From Marinibacterium anthonyi (GTDB taxonomy: Bacteria > Pseudomonadota > Alphaproteobacteria > Rhodobacterales > Rhodobacteraceae), in contig CP031589.1 in NCBI GenBank assembly GCA_003217735.2, positions 1 through 64,000 of the forward strand: DNA of 64,000 nt, written 5' to 3'. Below are positions 24,261 through 33,425 of this stretch, in pieces; position 1 is the stretch's first letter; every line of letters starts with the position of its first letter. The notes under the pieces are model-generated. The model saw only the letters and a program-made list of their open reading frames with translations, was not told where the DNA came from and did no database searches. The translations under genes and the position numbers were made by a program.

Positions 24261-26473
24261 CCGCGCCCGCCCTTGCCCGCGCGCATGCGTTCGATGATCG
24301 GCCCGTGCTGGCGTGCGCGCCGCTCAAGCCGGGCCATGCCCGCGAGGACCTGTCGCGCGTCGGCGATCCAAGCTGGAATCTGGGTCCCGCCGTCTTCCGT
24401 GAGAACGCCCGGCGCTGCCACGTCACCGTGCATTTCGACGTGCTCGAAGATGCCGATGTGCAGGCAATGATGCGCGCCTATCTCTATGCGCGTCTCAATG
24501 TCGACCTTCCCGGCCATCGTCCGAAGCTGCCGCCCAGCTGCGTGCGGCAGGCGTTCAACCGGGCGCGGCGCTTCTTCGGCTTCGTCCGCGAACGATTGGG
24601 CGCGCTGGACCTTGCCCGCATTGATCCTCCGCTGATCGACGCCTACGCGCGGCATCTCCGAGAGGACCCGGCAAGGCGGCCCGTCATTGTCGGGCAGCTT
24701 CTCGAGGTCGTCATCGACTTCTATCTCTACCGCGAGCACCTTCCCGGCGGCGGCTTGTCGTTCGAACCGTGGGACGGGCGGCCACCCGCGCGCGTCGCGG
24801 GCTATCGTCATGTTCCCGAGAACCGGACCCCGCGCATCCCCGAGCCGATCATTGCGCCGCTTCTGGCATGGTCGCTGCGCTACATCACGGTATTCGCAGG
24901 GGACATTCTCGCCGCCCGGCGTGAGCTTTCCCGGCTCGAAGCGCGCCGCGACCGGCTCTTCGTTGCGGAACAGGGATTGCCGCATGCGGAGCGCCGCCGC
25001 CGGCAACGGCAGCGACTGGTGCGCTATTTCCGGTCCCGCGCGCGGCAAGGTCGGGGCGTGCCGGTCTGGGCAAGTCCGCCCAACGGTTCCGCATCCGTCG
25101 ATCCGGTAAGCGGGGAGCTTCTGCCCGTCGTCAACGTGCAGCTTCTGCATCTTCACGTAGGCGTCGATGCCGCCAGGGAGCCGGCGATGCATCTCGCTCT
25201 CGCCGGCGGCGCGTCCGATCTCATCGCCGCCGCCATCGCGGATATCGGGATCGAACCCGGCGGCATGGATACGCCGATCTCGGTCGATGCCGATCTCGAC
25301 CGGCCATGGCGGCTCCGCTTCGATGCCAAATCCCTCGTCTTGGAAGAGCGCATGCTGCAGGCAGCGGCTTATGTGGTCTGCGCCTATCTGACCGGTATGC
25401 GCGATTGCGAGGTGCAGGCGATGCGCCGGGGATGCCTGACGCTTGCGCGCAGCGAGGACGGCACCGTGTCACGACACCGCGTCCGTTCCACCGCCTACAA
25501 GGGAAAGGGGGCCCGGGGAGCGCAGGCGGAGTGGGTGACCATCGAGCCCGTCGCCGATGCGATCGGGGTGCTCGAACAGTTGACCCGGCGCGCGGCTGTT
25601 GCCCATGGCCTCGATACGCTCTGGCCCGTGCTGTCTGTGACGCGAAGTAGCAAACCGCACGTCTCCGCCGAGATCGTGCGCCAGATCAACGCCTATCGTG
25701 ACCACCTGAACAGGCTGTTCGGGACGGAAGAGGCGCCCGCCATACCGCCCGGGCCGGACGGCAAGCCCTGGCGGATCACGACCCGCCAGTTTCGTCGCAC
25801 GATCGCATGGCACATCGCCAACCGTCCCTTCGGAACGGTGGCCGGCATGATCCAGTACAAGCATGCATCCGTCGCCGCGTTCGAAGGCTACGCGGGTAGC
25901 AGCGCCTCGGGTTTCCGCGCCGAGGTCGAGGCGCAACGCCGGCTCGGCCAGATCGATGATCTGCTCGAGTATTTCGACAGGCGGCGCGGCGGGGCCGACC
26001 TTGGTGGGCCGGCCGGTCCTCGTGTCGCGCGTACCCTCGACGAGACATCCACCGAGCTTGGGCCATTGCCGCCGATGATCGCCGACCGGTCCCGTCTGCG
26101 CACCATGCTCGCCAGTCTGGCCCGCACCCTGCATGTCGGACCGCTTGCCGATTGCTTCTTCGATCCGGCAACCGCCCTGTGCCTCAAGCGCGTGACAGAT
26201 GCCGCGGCAGACCGCCCGCTGACAGCACTTTGTGAACCGACCCGCTGCCCGAACGCCTGCATCGCGGAACATCACAGGCCAGTCTGGGAGCGGAGTGCCG
26301 ATGAGGCACGCATGTTGCTGCGCGAGAAGCGACTGCCCGGATTGCAGCGGGCCGCGCTCCAGCAGGAGGTTGACCGGATCGAGGGCGTGCTGGCCCGGAT
26401 CGCGCCTGAGGGCGCGGCGCCGCCCGTTCGGGCGGCGGTAAAGGGAGAGGAAGCTTGGGATCGGGGTGAGTGA
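24257..26473 (+). CDS. RIT-type tyrosine recombinase C
   Basis: A 738-residue third member. ATG 24257 overlaps the stop of the second gene. The catalytic region has T-G-M-R-D-C-E (Arg), R-Q-F-R-R-T (Arg), Y-K-H-A-S (His) and F-E-G-Y-A-G (Tyr). A Cys-rich C-terminal patch (C-E-P-T-R-C-P-N-A-C) resembles the possible zinc site of the second protein. The last dozen codons run into a palindromic GC stretch (about 26420-26440) and may be encoded by flanking DNA rather than the element. Confidence 0.87.
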   Translation: MTAPALARAHAFDDRPVLACAPLKPGHAREDLSRVGDPSWNLGPAVFRENARRCHVTVHFDVLEDADVQAMMRAYLYARLNVDLPGHRPKLPPSCVRQAFNRARRFFGFVRERLGALDLARIDPPLIDAYARHLREDPARRPVIVGQLLEVVIDFYLYREHLPGGGLSFEPWDGRPPARVAGYRHVPENRTPRIPEPIIAPLLAWSLRYITVFAGDILAARRELSRLEARRDRLFVAEQGLPHAERRRRQRQRLVRYFRSRARQGRGVPVWASPPNGSASVDPVSGELLPVVNVQLLHLHVGVDAAREPAMHLALAGGASDLIAAAIADIGIEPGGMDTPISVDADLDRPWRLRFDAKSLVLEERMLQAAAYVVCAYLTGMRDCEVQAMRRGCLTLARSEDGTVSRHRVRSTAYKGKGARGAQAEWVTIEPVADAIGVLEQLTRRAAVAHGLDTLWPVLSVTRSSKPHVSAEIVRQINAYRDHLNRLFGTEEAPAIPPGPDGKPWRITTRQFRRTIAWHIANRPFGTVAGMIQYKHASVAAFEGYAGSSASGFRAEVEAQRRLGQIDDLLEYFDRRRGGADLGGPAGPRVARTLDETSTELGPLPPMIADRSRLRTMLASLARTLHVGPLADCFFDPATALCLKRVTDAAADRPLTALCEPTRCPNACIAEHHRPVWERSADEARMLLREKRLPGLQRAALQQEVDRIEGVLARIAPEGAAPPVRAAVKGEEAWDRGE

Positions 26474-26524
26474 CGGGATGAGGAGAGCGGGAGAGGCCTG
26501 CTCCGCCCGTCCTGGAGACCTGTC

Positions 26525-26941
26525 ATGTCCCGATCTTTCTCATCGGCCGGGCGCGCCGATGTTTATAACCGTATCACCTCCGAGATCATCGCCGCCATCG
26601 AGGCCGGCGCCGGCGACTGGCGTGCGCCCTGGTTCCACAACGGGAGCAGCATCGCGCGTCCGACCAACGTTTCATCCGGCAAGCGCTATCGCGGCATAAA
26701 CACCTTGGCGCTCTGGGCCACGGGCTTTGCCGCCGGATATGACGACGGTCTCTGGGGCACCTACAAGCGATGGCAGGATTCCGGCGCGCAGGTGCGTAAA
26801 GGAGAACGCTCCACCACGGTCGTCTTGTGGAGGGAGATCAAGGTTTCCCAGCAGGCCGACGACGAAGACGATGATGACGGGCACCCTTCGCCTCCTCGGT
26901 CGACCGCTCGCGCGACAAACACATCGCGGCGAAGCACCTGA
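26525..26941 (+). pseudogene. ardC: Second ArdC-like gene, fused out of frame at a deletion junction
   Basis: The frame begins with a good ArdC N-terminal ssDNA-binding domain (about residues 1-110, with V-Y-N-R-I-T-S-E-I, D-W-R-A-P-W and R-K-G-E-R-S motifs), then an acidic stretch (D-D-E-D-D-D-D-G, about 119). From about 26880 the sequence no longer continues ArdC; in another frame it resumes as the interior of the downstream helicase/methylase gene. The zincin domain with H-E-x-x-H is therefore missing. The leader has a plausible ribosome-binding site (CTGGAGACCTGTC) before ATG 26525. Confidence 0.75.
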
Positions 26942-26979
26942 TCGGGGCCGCCAAGCGCCTGGCGCCGGGCGGGCGTCTC

Positions 26980-29900
26980 GTGGCGATCATGCCGACGGGA
27001 TTCACACCGGAGAGGGATGCCGCCCATTGGGCGCGGGCCTCGGCCATCGCGAGACCGCGCCTCGCTGTCACGATCCCCGGCCGTGTTTACGCCAAGCTTG
27101 GCACCACCGTCGAAACCCAGCTCATGGTCTTCGACAAGTTTCAGCAGGAGGTCGAATTCGTCAGTGCGGTTGCCTGCGATCTGGATGCGGCGCGGAAAAT
27201 CGTCGATGACATCGCCGCGACCCGACCGGTCGCCCCTCTTGTCGAGACCAGTGCGCACGCACGGCGTGGGTCGCGCCAGGTCGGTGTCGCTATTGCACGT
27301 AAGCGCCCAATCGCCCAGGCGGCATCTGCCAAACCCAAATCGCATGCCGCCATCCCGCTGGCCTTCACCGTCCTCGACACGCCCCGTGAGAACACGCCCG
27401 TCTCCGACATCTATGCCCGCTACCGTCCGCAGCGGATCGAGATCGCGGGGGCGCAGGAACACCCCACGCCTCTGGTCGAAAGCATCGCCATGGCCTCGGT
27501 CGCGCCGCCGGCACCATCGCGCGAGGCCGCCGTCAATCTGCGCTTGCCCGGCCGCCTGATCGGGGAGGGCCATCTCTCCGAGGCCCAGCTCGAAACCATC
27601 CTGATGGCGAACGATGCCCACGAGCGCGACCTGCCGGGGCGGTTTACCATCGACGAGGACCAGACCCGGATGACCCGTGCGGACGACGATCCGGAGGCCC
27701 GTGCCTATCGCCTCGGCTATTTCCTCGGCGACGGCACCGGCTGCGGCAAAGGCCGCGAATGTGCCGGGCTCATCCTGGTCAATTGGCTTGCCGGTCGTCG
27801 CAAGGCGGTCTGGATCTCCAAATCCGCCACGCTCATCGAAGACGCAATCCGCGACTGGACCGACCTCGGCGGCTCGCCCGCCGACATCCAGCCGCTCTCC
27901 AAATGGAAGCCCGACCAGCCGATATCCATGGGCGACGGCATCCTCTTCGTGACCTATGCCACGCTGAGGTCGGCGGGCAAATGCGGGACGACCCGCCTTG
28001 ACCAGGTTCTCGACTGGATGGGAGCAGAGTTCGACGGCGTCGTGGCCTTCGACGAGGCCCATGCCATGCAGAACGCCGCCGGGTCCGACGAGGGCAGGGG
28101 GGTCAAGCCCTCCCAGCAGGGCCTCGCCGGGCTGCGCCTTCAGCTCGCGGCCCCGCGGGCGCGGGTCTTCTATGTCTCGGCGACCGGCGCCACCAGCGTA
28201 CACAACCTCGCCTATGCCTCCCGCCTCGGGCTCTGGGGCCAGGGGCCTGAATATCCCTTCCCGAGCCGCGAAAGCTTTGTCTCCGCGATGGAGGCCGGCG
28301 GGGTGGCGGCGATGGAAGTGGTGGCGCGGGACCTGAAGACCCTCGGGTTCTACACCGCGCGGGCGCTCAGCTTCGACGGGGTGGAATATGACGTGCTCGA
28401 ACATGCGCTGACACAGGCGCAGATCGAGATCTATGACGCCTATGCGGGCGCGTTCCGGACCATCCACCACAATCTCGAGGCGGCCCTGACCGCGACCGGC
28501 GTCAACGATGCCTCCGGCCAGACGAACGCCTCCGCCGCCAAGGCCTCGGCCAAATCCCGGTTCGAGAGCACCAAGCAGCGGTTCTTCAACCACCTGCTGA
28601 TGGGCATGAAAGCCCCGACCGTTATCCGCGCCATCGAAGAGGATCTGGAGGCCGGTTATGCCTGCGTCATCCAGGTGGTCTCGACGGGCGAGAGCCTGTT
28701 GAAGCGGCGGCTCGAGGCGATGGACCCGGAGGACGAGCTGGTCGAGGGGGCACTGACGCCACGCGACTATGTGCTCAGTTACCTCGAACAGGCCTTCCCG
28801 ATCCATGCCCAGAAGCTCGTCGAGATTGACGGGAGCATGGTCGCTGAGCCGCTGCGGGATGCGAGTGGCGCCCTGGTCGTCTCGCGTGAGGCCGAAGCCC
28901 TGCGCGATGCGGCAATGATGGAACTGATGTCCCTTGCGCCGATTCCCGCCGCGCTCGACCAGATCCTCTGGGCCTTCGGGGATGAGGCCGTGGCCGAGGT
29001 GACCGGGCGCTCCATCCGCCCACTGAAGTCGCAGGACGGCGCACTCTTCATCGAGAAACGCTCCGCCAGCAGCAATTCCTCGGAAACCCGCGCCTTCATG
29101 GACGGCGAGAAGGATATCCTGATCTTCTCGGATGCCGGCGGGACGGGCCGGTCTTACCATGCGGCTCAAACGGCGAAGAATCAGAAGCGGCGGCGGCACT
29201 ATCTGCTGGAGCCCGGCTGGCGCGCCGATGCGGCGATCCAGGGGCTCGGTCGCACGCATCGCTCGGCTCAAGTGTCAGCGCCCTACTTCCGGGTCTGCAC
29301 CTCGGACGTGCATGGCGAGAAGCGCTTCACCTCCACGATCGCCCGGCGGCTCGATCAACTGGGCGCGCTCACCAAAGGCCAGCGCGAGACCGGCTCCCAG
29401 GGCATGTTCCGCGAGGAGGACAATCTCGAAAGCCCGATCGCGCGGGGCGCTCTCCGGGGCTACTATGCCGATCTCGCCGCCGGGCGCGCCGTGGCGATGA
29501 GCTATGAGCGCTTCACGGACTGGACGGCTCTGCGGCTGATCGATCAGGATGGCGTGATCTTGGAAGAGCTGCCGCCGATCCAGCGCTTCCTCAACCGTGT
29601 CCTGGCGCTGCCGATCCACATGCAGAACGCGCTCTTTGCCGAGTTCATGAGCCGGATCGCCGATCAGACGGAACGCGCCCGCGCTGCCGGCACGCTCGAT
29701 CTCGGGGTCGAGACGCTTCGCGGCGAGAGGATCGAGCAGGTCTCGGCGGAGGATCTCTGGACCTGTCCGCGTTCCGGGGCGGTGACACGGGTCATCGGGC
29801 TCGAGGTGACGGACCCCGTCCATGTCCTCTCGGCCGAGGAGGCTTTGGACCGGAACCCCGACAAGCGACCGATGATCAACCGCGCTTCCGGACGCACGGC

Positions 29901-30552
29901 GCTGATCTCGGCCCGTCCGATGCAAATGTATGACGAGGAGATCGTCACGCTGATGCGCAAGGTGACCCGGCCGAGCGGATCCACTTATGCGGAGGAAGGG
30001 AAGTTCCAGGCCTCCGCCTGGGAGGAAATCGAAAAGCCCGAATTCCTCCGCCTCTGGGACGAGGAGGCCGATAGCCTCCCCAAAACCACCACGACGAAGC
30101 TCTACCTGCTGACCGGGCTGCTGCTACCGATCTGGAAGGACATCCCCTCGGGCAACGAGCGCATCTACCGCGTTACGCCCGAGGGGCAGGCAAGCATGAT
30201 CGGCCGCACCGTCAGCGAGGACGGCGCCGCGGCCCTGCGTGCGCGGTTCATGGTCGGCACACCGAAAACCCCGCAGGACATGCTGACGGCCGCGCTCGGG
30301 TCCACCGCGCCGGTCGATCTGGGCCGGGGTCTCACGCTCACCCGCCGCCGGGTCGCCGGCGCGGCCCGCCTCGAGATCGACGGGGCCGACCGGGGCACGA
30401 TCGACGGGCTGAAGGCCATGGGGTGCTTCACGGAGATCATCGCTTTCCAGCTTCGGGTCTTCGTGCCGCACGGGGTCGGTGTCGATACCGCCGCCATTCT
30501 GGCCAGGATTGTGGGGGCCGGATCAGCCTCCGAAGCTGTTCGCGCCGCGTGA
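26980..30552 (+). CDS. Strawberry-notch-like helicase/methylase, N-terminally truncated
   Basis: A 1190-residue protein of the plasmid strawberry-notch family. Visible parts: the end of an adenine-methylase-like domain (residues 1-60), a helicase core with G-D-G-T-G-C-G-K-G-R-E (about 250) and F-D-E-A-H-A-M-Q-N (about 356), and a C-terminal helicase domain with D-I-L-I-F-S-D-A-G-G-T-G-R-S. The open frame continues upstream of GTG 26980 to about 26878 and reads A-P-F-A-S-S-V-D-R-S-R-D-K-H, i.e. the residues just after the methylase N-P-P-F motif, so the true N-terminus has been deleted. Family members are usually several hundred residues longer. The helicase part looks intact, but whether it is translated is uncertain. 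Confidence 0.8.
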   Translation: MAIMPTGFTPERDAAHWARASAIARPRLAVTIPGRVYAKLGTTVETQLMVFDKFQQEVEFVSAVACDLDAARKIVDDIAATRPVAPLVETSAHARRGSRQVGVAIARKRPIAQAASAKPKSHAAIPLAFTVLDTPRENTPVSDIYARYRPQRIEIAGAQEHPTPLVESIAMASVAPPAPSREAAVNLRLPGRLIGEGHLSEAQLETILMANDAHERDLPGRFTIDEDQTRMTRADDDPEARAYRLGYFLGDGTGCGKGRECAGLILVNWLAGRRKAVWISKSATLIEDAIRDWTDLGGSPADIQPLSKWKPDQPISMGDGILFVTYATLRSAGKCGTTRLDQVLDWMGAEFDGVVAFDEAHAMQNAAGSDEGRGVKPSQQGLAGLRLQLAAPRARVFYVSATGATSVHNLAYASRLGLWGQGPEYPFPSRESFVSAMEAGGVAAMEVVARDLKTLGFYTARALSFDGVEYDVLEHALTQAQIEIYDAYAGAFRTIHHNLEAALTATGVNDASGQTNASAAKASAKSRFESTKQRFFNHLLMGMKAPTVIRAIEEDLEAGYACVIQVVSTGESLLKRRLEAMDPEDELVEGALTPRDYVLSYLEQAFPIHAQKLVEIDGSMVAEPLRDASGALVVSREAEALRDAAMMELMSLAPIPAALDQILWAFGDEAVAEVTGRSIRPLKSQDGALFIEKRSASSNSSETRAFMDGEKDILIFSDAGGTGRSYHAAQTAKNQKRRRHYLLEPGWRADAAIQGLGRTHRSAQVSAPYFRVCTSDVHGEKRFTSTIARRLDQLGALTKGQRETGSQGMFREEDNLESPIARGALRGYYADLAAGRAVAMSYERFTDWTALRLIDQDGVILEELPPIQRFLNRVLALPIHMQNALFAEFMSRIADQTERARAAGTLDLGVETLRGERIEQVSAEDLWTCPRSGAVTRVIGLEVTDPVHVLSAEEALDRNPDKRPMINRASGRTALISARPMQMYDEEIVTLMRKVTRPSGSTYAEEGKFQASAWEEIEKPEFLRLWDEEADSLPKTTTTKLYLLTGLLLPIWKDIPSGNERIYRVTPEGQASMIGRTVSEDGAAALRARFMVGTPKTPQDMLTAALGSTAPVDLGRGLTLTRRRVAGAARLEIDGADRGTIDGLKAMGCFTEIIAFQLRVFVPHGVGVDTAAILARIVGAGSASEAVRAA

Positions 30553-30711
30553 AAGGAAAAGATGCCGTAATGGGGCTGTCGGCGAATCGAGCACGTTTCG
30601 CTTGTTTGTCAGCATGATGTGGAGTGCCGTTGCCCTTGATGCGCCTGCAGCGCGTCTACGAGGTCGTATGTTTCCATGCGCCTCAATTCCTAAGAATAGA
30701 AGGGCAACGAC

Positions 30712-31743
30712 ATGAATGTTTTTATCGGACTGGATGTATCTCTGGCAAGCACGGCGATTTGTGTGCTGGGGCCGCAGGGGAAGGTTGTTGAGGAGTTGGA
30801 GGCCGCCAGCGAACCTGAGGCGCTGGTGCGTGCGATGGCGTCATTGCCGTACGCGGTCGAGGCGATCGGGCTCGAAGCCGGACCACTGTCCCAATGGCTG
30901 AGCAAGGGCATGGAAGAGGCCGGATTTGACGTGGTTTTGATGGAAACGCGGTTGGTGAAGGCCGCTTTGAAAGCCATGCCGATCAAAACCGACAGGCGCG
31001 ATGCCCAGGGGATTGCGCGGTTGCTTCAAATGGGATGGTACAGGCCCGTGCACCGCAAATCCGTGTCCTCTCAGGAAATCCGTGCGTTGCTGACAGCGCG
31101 CAAGTCAGTTCAGCAGGTGATCATCAACCTCGAGCTTTCCATGCGGGGTGTTTTGCGGAACTTCGGTCTGAAGCTCGGGCATGTCACCCGGATCAGGTAC
31201 GAGGCCCGGGTGAGGGAACTGGTTGAGCAAAATGAAATCCTGTCGGCGTCGACAGAGGCCCTTTTGCGCGCGCGTGCGCAGTTGCGCGCCGAGTTGGCTG
31301 AATTGGATGCGACAATCGCGGATCTGGCAAAACAAGACGACGTTTGCCGTCTGATGATGACGATGCCGGGCGTCGGTCGGATCGTCGCCCTGACGGTCAA
31401 ATCCGCGATCGACGATCCGACCCGCTTTGTGCGATCGAAGGATGTTGGTCCGTGGGTGGGGCTGACGCCGAGGCGCACTCAATCCGGGGAGATGGACATT
31501 GTCGGGCAAATTACTCGAGCCGGCGACCGGGCCCTTCGAACGGCCTTGTATCAAGCGGCGATGATCTTGATGCACCGTGGGTCACCAAACTGGCTCCAGG
31601 CATGGGCGCTCAGAGTGGCCCATCGGCGTGGATCGAAACGGGCCTTGATTGCACTTGCGCGGCGCATTGGCATTGTTTTGCACCGCATGTGGCGAGACGG
31701 CACACCATTCCGCCATGCGCAGAGCTCCACGGCAACGGTCTGA
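30712..31743 (+). CDS. IS110-family transposase
   Basis: A 343-residue DEDD transposase. The N-terminal RuvC-like domain shows F-I-G-L-D-V-S (first Asp) and K-T-D-R-R-D-A-Q-G-I-A-R (late Asp pair); a coiled-coil region spans about 160-210; the C-terminal Tnp20 domain has P-G-V-G, G-P-W-V-G-L-T-P, G-E and the K-R-A-L-I-A-L-A end. Length is normal and no frameshift is seen, so it may be active. GAAGGG precedes ATG 30712. IS110 enzymes recombine DNA under direction of a structured RNA from a non-coding end of the element. Confidence 0.93.
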   Translation: MNVFIGLDVSLASTAICVLGPQGKVVEELEAASEPEALVRAMASLPYAVEAIGLEAGPLSQWLSKGMEEAGFDVVLMETRLVKAALKAMPIKTDRRDAQGIARLLQMGWYRPVHRKSVSSQEIRALLTARKSVQQVIINLELSMRGVLRNFGLKLGHVTRIRYEARVRELVEQNEILSASTEALLRARAQLRAELAELDATIADLAKQDDVCRLMMTMPGVGRIVALTVKSAIDDPTRFVRSKDVGPWVGLTPRRTQSGEMDIVGQITRAGDRALRTALYQAAMILMHRGSPNWLQAWALRVAHRRGSKRALIALARRIGIVLHRMWRDGTPFRHAQSSTATV

Positions 31744-32105
31744 GTAAAACAATTCCAGAACTTGATCGGACGGAGGAACGCACTGCACCTGACGACAGGT
31801 ACGACGAGGTCCCTTGCCGGGACGAGGTTCCTGGAGATGCCGGAAGCCCGCAAGTTATCGGCTAACGCTGAATACGCGTAAAAGATAGGTACCCAGGGAC
31901 CAGATTTGGACCAGGCATAGAGTGGCAGCCATGCGGCTGACTACGGACGGAAGAGCGAAGCCCGGGTAGGGGGTGTCCCTCAGTCCTGACGTGCGGATGC
32001 AGTGAAAAAGAAAAAGCAAGCTTCTGAATTTGTGCCTTAAAACTCGGTGAAGAATGAGATCTTCGCCGGGATTTTTGACTTGCCCGAAACCCTTGACAGA
32101 GGCCC
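31744..32105 (+). ncRNA. Candidate guide (bridge/seek) RNA region of the IS110 element
   Basis: No gene is visible in the ~360 bp after the transposase. In IS110-family elements one non-coding end encodes a structured guide RNA; in the IS1111 group it is the downstream end. The longer downstream region here favours that location. This is placement by analogy; the shorter upstream end (30577-30711) is the alternative. Confidence 0.35.
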
Positions 32106-32237
32106 GCCCCATTACGGAAGCGGGCTTTCGGTCGGGGGGAACGTGGCCGCGGGGTTTGCCCGTCCGCGTTCCGGCGTCGTGGCGGGTCTCTGGATCCCTC
32201 GGCGCCTTCCCCAATCTCAGACAAGAGGATGAGACCC

Positions 32238-32624
32238 ATGACAAACTCCGAGCCCACTTTCGCCGAGACGATGGCAAAATGGCATGCCGAGCGCGAAGCT
32301 GCCAACAAGGCTGTCCGGAGCGAGCTACTCCCGCAATTGCGTGCCCTCGGCATCGCGCAAGTGACCGCCGAATACGAAGGCTATGGCGATTCCGGCAATA
32401 TCGAAGATGTGACGGTGCAGCCCGCAGGCATTGCGCTCCCTGACGAACTCTGCACGAAGCTCGGCGACTTCGCCTGGTCCGTCGCCTATCACCAGCATCC
32501 GGGCTTCGAGAACAACGAGGGCGGCTACGGTACGCTGACCTGGGATGTCACCGCCGACAGTATCACGCTCGATCATGCCGACCGTTACGTCGAATGCACC
32601 CACACATGCGACGAGGGGCTCTGA
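32238..32624 (+). CDS. DUF6878 family protein
   Basis: A 128-residue cytoplasmic protein of the DUF6878 type, found on alphaproteobacterial plasmids. Conserved segments are Y-E-G-Y-G-D-S-G-N-I-E-D, Y-H-Q-H-P-G-F-E-N-N-E-G-G-Y-G and L-D-H-A-D-R-Y-V. AAGAGGA (32223-32229) fits ATG 32238 better than ATG 32229. It heads a tightly packed array (32.2-33.4 kb) of small plasmid proteins of unknown function, ending at a terminator. Confidence 0.82.
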   Translation: MTNSEPTFAETMAKWHAEREAANKAVRSELLPQLRALGIAQVTAEYEGYGDSGNIEDVTVQPAGIALPDELCTKLGDFAWSVAYHQHPGFENNEGGYGTLTWDVTADSITLDHADRYVECTHTCDEGL

Positions 32625-32625
32625 C

Positions 32626-33066
32626 ATGGCCCATCCCCTCCATCATGCCGAGAGCTCGGCCCGGAAGTTCGGCGGAACGCCATCCGACTATCAGGCCGTT
32701 CACGATTGGTTTGATGCCTCCAAGGAGCATCTCGCCATTTTCACCCACCGTGCGCTACGCCATCACACGCAAGGCATCTTCGAGGCCGAACGGGTTTTCG
32801 GGCTCTCCCTCACCAACGCGGCGGGGCGCGAAATTCCCATCCGCTGGATCGGCGAGCAGCATGTCCGCGAAGACTGCCAGGGCCGCATCCCGAGCCTCGC
32901 CGACTGGCTCGGTCGGATCCAGCCCGAACCCTGGATGGCCAACGGGCATATCGACCGGCAGGCACATGAGCCCGTCGGCGATCCGCGCACGGAGTGGCTG
33001 GTCGAGGTGGCCGTCGGCAAGACGATCCTCGGCCTCAAGGATTGGATGGAGGCGATGGGATCATGA
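32626..33066 (+). CDS. DUF6915 family protein
   Basis: A 146-residue protein of the DUF6915 type. It begins M-A-H-P-L-H-H-A and has an H-R-A-L-R-H-H-T-Q-G-I segment, R-W-I-G-E-Q-H-V-R-E-D and a W-L-G-R-I-Q-P-x-P-W-M near the C-terminus. The several histidines in H-R-A-L-R-H-H suggest a metal site (inference). It begins 1 bp after the DUF6878 stop and overlaps the next gene by 4 bp. Confidence 0.8.
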   Translation: MAHPLHHAESSARKFGGTPSDYQAVHDWFDASKEHLAIFTHRALRHHTQGIFEAERVFGLSLTNAAGREIPIRWIGEQHVREDCQGRIPSLADWLGRIQPEPWMANGHIDRQAHEPVGDPRTEWLVEVAVGKTILGLKDWMEAMGS

Positions 33067-33344
33067 TGCGCAACGTTCGCAGGTTCTACGATTGCAGCAC
33101 CGCACATCTGCCCGCGCAAACCGCGCAGGCCATCGAGAACGGGCTCTTTGCCAAATCGCCGACCATGCAGAACGAGTATGGCTGGCTGTTCTCCGTCCCC
33201 GAAACGCTCGCCGATCTTCCGGCAGGCGTCGACTGTGACGCCTTCAAGACGGTCATGACGTTGGCGATGGATGCAGGCTGCGACTACGTCCTGTTGGATC
33301 GGGATGTCCCGCCAGTCCCCTATCTCGAGGTCTTCGACTGGTAG
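33063..33344 (+). CDS. DUF5983 family protein
   Basis: A 93-residue protein of the DUF5983 type, with C-S-T-A-H-L-P-x-x-T near the start, E-Y-G-W-L-F-S-V-P in the middle and C-D-Y-V-L-L-D-R-D near the end. It overlaps DUF6915 by ATGA and is followed by a strong stem-loop, so it ends the transcription unit. No activity is known. Confidence 0.8.
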   Translation: MMRNVRRFYDCSTAHLPAQTAQAIENGLFAKSPTMQNEYGWLFSVPETLADLPAGVDCDAFKTVMTLAMDAGCDYVLLDRDVPPVPYLEVFDW

Positions 33345-33361
33345 ATCGAATGCGGGTGTAC

Positions 33362-33396
33362 AGAGGCCCGATCCATGGATCGGGCCTCTCTTGTTT
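33362..33396 (+). terminator. Stem-loop terminator after DUF5983
   Basis: AGAGGCCCGATCCA and its exact complement TGGATCGGGCCTCT form a 28-bp perfect palindrome (33362-33389), followed by CTTGTTT. It lies 17 bp past the DUF5983 stop and before the next gene. Confidence 0.7.
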
Positions 33397-33425
33397 CCAA
33401 CACCAATACTGAAATGGAGATCCAG

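Larger units (their letters stand above)
20953..26473 (+). mobile_element. RIT-like element (recombinases in trio)
   Basis: Three overlapping tyrosine recombinase genes in one direction, with a large inverted repeat at the left edge, match RIT elements. The left edge interrupts ardC near 20952. The right edge is somewhere between about 26410 and 26475, just before the leader of a second ardC. No right-hand copy of the left inverted repeat was found, so the element may have lost its right terminus or the termini are more diverged than I can see. Confidence 0.7.
30565..32117 (+). mobile_element. IS110-family element flanked by a split 12-bp inverted repeat
   Basis: The element holds one transposase gene plus non-coding ends of about 135 bp (left) and 360 bp (right). 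CCGTAATGGGGC (30565-30576) and GCCCCATTACGG (32106-32117) are exact inverted copies bracketing it. They could be subterminal repeats of an IS1111-type element or the two halves of a host stem-loop that served as target. Exact ends cannot be fixed because IS110 elements lack target duplications. Confidence 0.65.

Noticed and set aside
26417-26441. GC palindrome GCCGCCCGTTCGGGCGGCGG as the right terminal repeat of the RIT-like element
   Set aside because: It does not resemble the left 23-bp repeat, so it cannot be called the matching terminus from sequence alone.
26761-29271. An 836-codon minus-strand frame opposite the strawberry-notch gene
   Set aside because: The plus strand carries Walker and DEAH motifs; the minus frame is a shadow.
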